Assembly (NCBI GenBank): GCA_004562915.1
Contig: SFQZ01000062.1
Coordinates: 1 to 17,473, forward strand
From: a bacterium
Lineage (GTDB): Bacteria > Bacillota_A > Clostridia > Lachnospirales > Lachnospiraceae
Direction of reading: 5' to 3'
DNA length: 17,473 bases
Shown piece after piece: positions 15,017 through 17,473 of the stretch. The translations under genes were made by a program, and so were the position numbers. The notes under the pieces are model-generated. The model was not told where the DNA came from. It ran no database searches and saw nothing but the letters and a program-made list of their open reading frames with translations. Each line of letters begins with the position of its first letter. The stretch's first letter is position 1.

Positions 15017-15217
15017 TTATTCTTCTTTCGGGGTATGGGATCGGTCGTTATTCCCTTTACGTGGATCCGTCGGTTTTTCGGCATCCTCTGGAATCGCCCA
15101 TGAACGCCCAAAACGCTCAGCGCCGGGAATACGCCCCTGGGTGCAATACTGATTGACACGGCGTTCCGATACACCCCATTTGTATGAAATTTCCCGTATG
15201 GAGAGATATCCTTTCAT
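15017..15217 (-). CDS. Small excisionase-like HTH DNA-binding protein
   Basis: 66 aa. MKGYLSIREISYKWGVSERR is a winged-helix opening of the MerR/excisionase kind, followed by VNQYCTQGRIPGAERFGRSW and AIPEDAEKPTDPR, a signature frequent in small HTH proteins of Clostridial mobile elements. The tail is basic and polar (KGNNDRSHTPKEE). The start is the ATG at 15217, 6 bases after AAAGGGG; the longer frame to 15331 has no ribosome site and would cover the promoter. It is the first gene after the promoter at 15257-15285 and lies 16 bp ahead of the 7TM sensor. It may be an autoregulator of the signalling operon or a leftover of the neighbouring mobile element. Confidence 0.82.
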   Translation of the reverse strand: MKGYLSIREISYKWGVSERRVNQYCTQGRIPGAERFGRSWAIPEDAEKPTDPRKGNNDRSHTPKEE

Positions 15218-15256
15218 ACGCTTCCCCTTTCCAGTTGATATAGTATTACAGAATAC

Positions 15257-15285
15257 ATTGTATACGAATATCCGTAGTTTTTCAA
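15257..15285 (-). promoter_or_regulatory. SigA-type promoter of the HTH/7TM/kinase/regulator operon
   Basis: TTGAAA (15285-15280) and TACAAT (15262-15257) each match consensus at 5 of 6 positions, with a 17-bp spacer. The palindrome ATACA-T-TGTAT (15253-15263) covers the -10 box, and CGGATATTCG (15265-15274), nearly self-complementary, lies in the spacer. Both are possible sites for the HTH protein encoded about 40 bp downstream. The stretch up to the terminator at 15432 is AT-rich and holds no gene that I can support. Confidence 0.75.
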
Positions 15286-15431
15286 GCATGGGGTGTAAAT
15301 CATTTCCTAAATTTGAGCCAGGACAAACCACACTGATATTTTACCTCTATATCAATACATTTTCGCTATATAAAAAACATTCTGATAGCAAAAGAAACAT
15401 TGTACCATTTTTAATTATTCCGACAATACTC

Positions 15432-15471
15432 AAAAAAGCCGGAAGCCACATTGTTATCCGTGACCTCCGAC
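15432..15471 (-). terminator. Intrinsic terminator after the mobile-element remnant
   Basis: On the minus strand GTCGGAGGTCAC and GTGGCTTCCGGC (15471-15460, 15449-15438) form a 12-bp stem with three G-U pairs and a 10-base loop, followed by TTTTTT (15437-15432). It begins 16 bp past the stop at 15488. Confidence 0.82.
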
Positions 15472-15487
15472 TCCATTCTATCTTATA

Positions 15488-16552
15488 CTACACCGTCCTT
15501 ACACTCAAATCAGCTCCTCTCTCCGGTTTATCTTTTCCCTGTTTTTCCTGGATGATTCTCTTATTGATTTCCAGACGTTCATGAATCGACGGTTTCTTCT
15601 CTTTTCCTGTCATTGTCTTTTTCTCTGTTATTGCCTTTCTTTCAGCTTTCCCCGCATCCTTAACTGCTGTATTTGCTTCAACGCCAGTTCTTGGCACAGC
15701 TTCTCTGCTCTCATTTTTCTCTGCTACCTGCTGTTCTCGTCTCTCCTTCACACCTTTTTCTTCCTGGCTGCAAAAGCTCTGTAAATACGGCAGCACATGA
15801 TTCTGCATGTCCGTCAGATCTTCCATATACTTCTGATACTCTTCATTGCCTTTTCCTTGCTGATAACTGATCCAGCTTTCATCTGCCAATTTCATTTCAT
15901 TCTGCATCTTTAATTGACTGATGATACCGCCGTTTCCGGTACCAATATCTATCCTACCTTGAAAATGATGCAGCATCTTGTCGCCCTTCTCAGCATAATA
16001 TACTGTAAAAAACATCTGTGCTGTCGTTTTTGGTTCGTTGGTGTTTGGATCACGATCAGCATACCAGGCTTTGTCCTGTTCTACGGTTTTTGTATCCAGT
16101 TCAGACAATTTCTGACATCTTGGATTCATGAGATTACTTTCTTCACAATAGTTTACATACACCATTGGTTGCATATCTTTTGGAAGTTCCGGTTCATAGG
16201 CTTTCAGCCTTTCCATCAATACACCTGCACGAACAGACAGGTCGCATTCTTCGTCTACAATATCTTTCAAGTATGAAATATAATAATGAATATTGCCACT
16301 TTGTAAATCCAGCATTGCTTCCTGTACCGTATTTTCTCCCATCTCCACATTATCCCGATACTCATATAGGTCAAACGCTTCTGCAATCTCATCCAATGCC
16401 TCAGCCAGTTGTTCTGTGGTCATCTTCTCTGGATACATTGCTTCTCGCACATCCCTCATCGGAACGAACTTATAATCAGGTAATGCTTCATGAATTTTCT
16501 CAATTCCTTCCCTTACCAGTGCAAGCTCCCCATAAAACCGAACATCATCCAT
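15488..16552 (-). CDS. Conjugative-element accessory protein, probably lacking its true N-terminus
   Basis: 354 aa from the first ATG. The N-terminal 110 residues are acidic and helical (FYGELALVREGIEKIHEALP, MTTEQLAEALDEIAEAFDLY). A middle domain (about 105-260) has VRAGVLMERLKAYEPELPKD and NGGIISQLKMQNEMKLADES. The last 95 residues are a Lys/Glu-rich, probably disordered tail with KKPSIHERLEINKRIIQEKQ. The style fits the large accessory proteins (YodL/DUF3849/LPD-type) of Clostridial conjugative elements; I cannot name the family surely. The ATG at 16552 has no good ribosome site, and the frame stays open to 16627, reading YYDEAEFAIVKGNTVFGNL, which looks like real coding sequence. I infer that the 5' end was lost at a junction with the ATPase gene. 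Confidence 0.6.
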   Translation of the reverse strand: MDDVRFYGELALVREGIEKIHEALPDYKFVPMRDVREAMYPEKMTTEQLAEALDEIAEAFDLYEYRDNVEMGENTVQEAMLDLQSGNIHYYISYLKDIVDEECDLSVRAGVLMERLKAYEPELPKDMQPMVYVNYCEESNLMNPRCQKLSELDTKTVEQDKAWYADRDPNTNEPKTTAQMFFTVYYAEKGDKMLHHFQGRIDIGTGNGGIISQLKMQNEMKLADESWISYQQGKGNEEYQKYMEDLTDMQNHVLPYLQSFCSQEEKGVKERREQQVAEKNESREAVPRTGVEANTAVKDAGKAERKAITEKKTMTGKEKKPSIHERLEINKRIIQEKQGKDKPERGADLSVRTV

Positions 16553-16578
16553 TAGATTTCCAAATACGGTATTTCCTT

Positions 16579-16950
16579 TTACGATTGCAAATTCAGCTTC
16601 ATCATAGTAACCCTCGAAAGGTCGGCTTCACATTCGATCAGCCTTGGTTTGATGGTATCTCCCTTTCCGTCCTCAGCAGTCTGGTAGATTACATTGAAAG
16701 GATCTATCGCTTCCATGTTCGGGAGATATTTCCGGTTGGTGCAGGCTGCAGTCAGCTTCATGGCAAAATACGTTTTTCCTTCCCCCGGATTGCCCTGAAT
16801 AATGGTCAGCTTGCCAAAAGGGATATAGGGAAACCAGAGCCATTCTACACTGGTTGCTTCCACATCCTGATAATAGATCATAGGCACGACCTCTTCTTTT
16901 TCCTGGGCTTTCAGCACAACCGTATCTGCAACCGGGTTCCTTCCCTGCAT
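16579..16950 (-). pseudogene. RecA-like (RepA-type) ATPase, truncated
   Basis: 123 aa counted from the ATG at 16950. SVEWLWFPYIPFGKLTIIQG leads into Walker A GNPGEGKT (53-60), then NVIYQTAEDGKGDTIKPRLI, all typical of the AAA_25/RepA-like helicase ATPases next to primases in Clostridial conjugative elements. The homology stops near CEADLSRV, and the frame ends nine codons later (MMKLNLQS, TAA at 16579). Walker B and the rest are missing, so only about a third of a usual protein is present and it should not be functional. Upstream the same frame runs without a stop into Toprim sequence, so it is also fused to the preceding gene. A weak AGGA lies before the ATG. Confidence 0.7.
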
Positions 16951-17473
16951 TTCTTCCTGATGGCAGATGATTTCATTCCAGTCTTTCAGAACCGGCTTTA
17001 AGCGGATGATCCGTTCACAGGGAATCTCTTTGCCGGTAATCTTTTCACAGGCTTCCTCCCCGGCTTTGTCATTATCAAGGCAGAGAAATACCGAAGTGAT
17101 ATTTGGGCTGTCAGAAAGAAAGGCTGTCAGTGCCCTGGTGCTTCAAATACATACAGCTGGTCACTGTTTCCTCTGTAGCAAAAACTGTACTCTTTCAATG
17201 AACCAGCCACATCTCCCCGGAATTTTTCTTCTTCCGTTCCCCTGATATGGGCATACCGGGGAATCCCCGAACGGTCTTTCCCGACAAACACGATATTATG
17301 ATGCTTTTCATCCTCATAAATATCGCCATTCCCAATAAATACCTTTACCAGATCTTCTTGGATTCCTCTGGTCTTTGTCAGATATTCCAGTATCTTATTT
17401 TCATCCCTGTTTCTCCTTGGAAGCCGGAAGTCAGGCGAAGGGGCGGGGATGCCCTGTTTTGGGGCATCCTTCG
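16951..17473 (-). pseudogene. DUF3991/Toprim primase-like protein, frameshifted with internal deletion
   Basis: The frame enters from the window edge and reads LPRRNRDENKILEYLTKTRG, NIVFVGKDRSGIPRYAHIRG and YSFCYRGNSDQLYVFEAPG, the DUF3991 domain running into the first Toprim motif (the Glu in VFEAP), then stops at TGA 17129-17127. Toprim sequence resumes in another frame at about 17135: ALTAFLSDSPNITSVFLCLD then NDKAGEEA (the Asp-x-Asp motif) and VLKDWNEII. The stretch normally linking FEAP to the next helix (about 30 residues in the family) is missing, so a small deletion also shifted the frame. Intact members prime DNA synthesis for conjugative elements; this copy should be dead. The second half continues in frame into the ATPase. 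The N-terminal part lies outside the window. Confidence 0.8.

Noticed and set aside
15175..15331. Longer upstream starts for the HTH and 7TM genes
   Set aside because: The extensions have no ribosome site, overlap the promoter or the neighbouring gene, and well-spaced Shine-Dalgarno sites sit before the inner ATGs.
16165..17001. Plus-strand open frame of 278 codons
   Set aside because: It runs antisense across three unrelated minus-strand gene fragments and their junctions, which a real gene would not do.
1..17473. CRISPR array, tRNA, rRNA, intact insertion sequence
   Set aside because: No regularly spaced repeats, no clover-leaf or rRNA sequence recognised, and no transposase or integrase frame on either strand.

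Overview
The window reads as a low-to-middle GC Firmicute of the class Clostridia, most likely a gut Lachnospiraceae. The reasons are the strong AGGAGG-type ribosome sites, the family content (a histidine kinase with a 7TM N-terminus, DUF4428 and YdjI-type SPFH proteins, a DUF3991/Toprim primase typical of Clostridial conjugative elements) and Firmicute-style terminators. Every supported gene lies on the minus strand, so transcription runs from high to low coordinates. No rRNA, tRNA, CRISPR array, intact transposase or integrase was seen.

Region 1 (about 15,488-17,473) is the eroded end of an integrative/conjugative-element replication module. It holds a DUF3991/Toprim primase-like gene broken by an internal deletion with frameshift, fused in frame to the start of a RecA-like ATPase. 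The ATPase is cut off after its Walker A half and runs into a third accessory gene that is open upstream of its first ATG. A good terminator (15,432-15,471) closes this unit.

Region 2 (about 11,625-15,285) is a signalling operon with a visible promoter. It encodes a small excisionase-like HTH protein, a multi-TM 7TM-type sensor with a degenerate kinase core, a soluble PAS histidine kinase that looks catalytically complete, and a NarL/LuxR response regulator. The last three genes are joined by two ATGA overlaps. A strong intrinsic terminator follows.

Region 3 (about 8,026-11,609) is a second operon. Its promoter has a perfect TATAAT, no recognisable -35 box, and a TACCC-N4-GGGTA inverted repeat centred near -42, where the NarL-type regulator just upstream could act. 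It encodes a receiver-like protein lacking the phospho-acceptor Asp, a solute-binding lipoprotein with no permease nearby, and a membrane-anchored LuxR-type one-component regulator. Regions 2 and 3 look like a two-tier relay, in which the first operon senses and activates a second set of surface sensor parts.

Region 4 (654-7,893) is a seven-gene cluster of envelope and zinc-ribbon proteins: a Cys-rich protein, an SPFH (YdjI-like) protein with four C-terminal zinc ribbons, a DUF3592-like membrane protein, a lipoprotein, a membrane zinc-ribbon protein, a DUF4428 protein, a YdjG-like zinc-ribbon membrane protein and a TPM-domain (YdjH-like) protein. It resembles the ydjGHI part of the Bacillus subtilis pspA-ydjGHI operon, expanded with extra genes and lacking a visible PspA. 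It is separated from region 3 by a 183-bp stretch of overlapping hairpins. The window ends with the 5' part of another lipoprotein gene (1-411).
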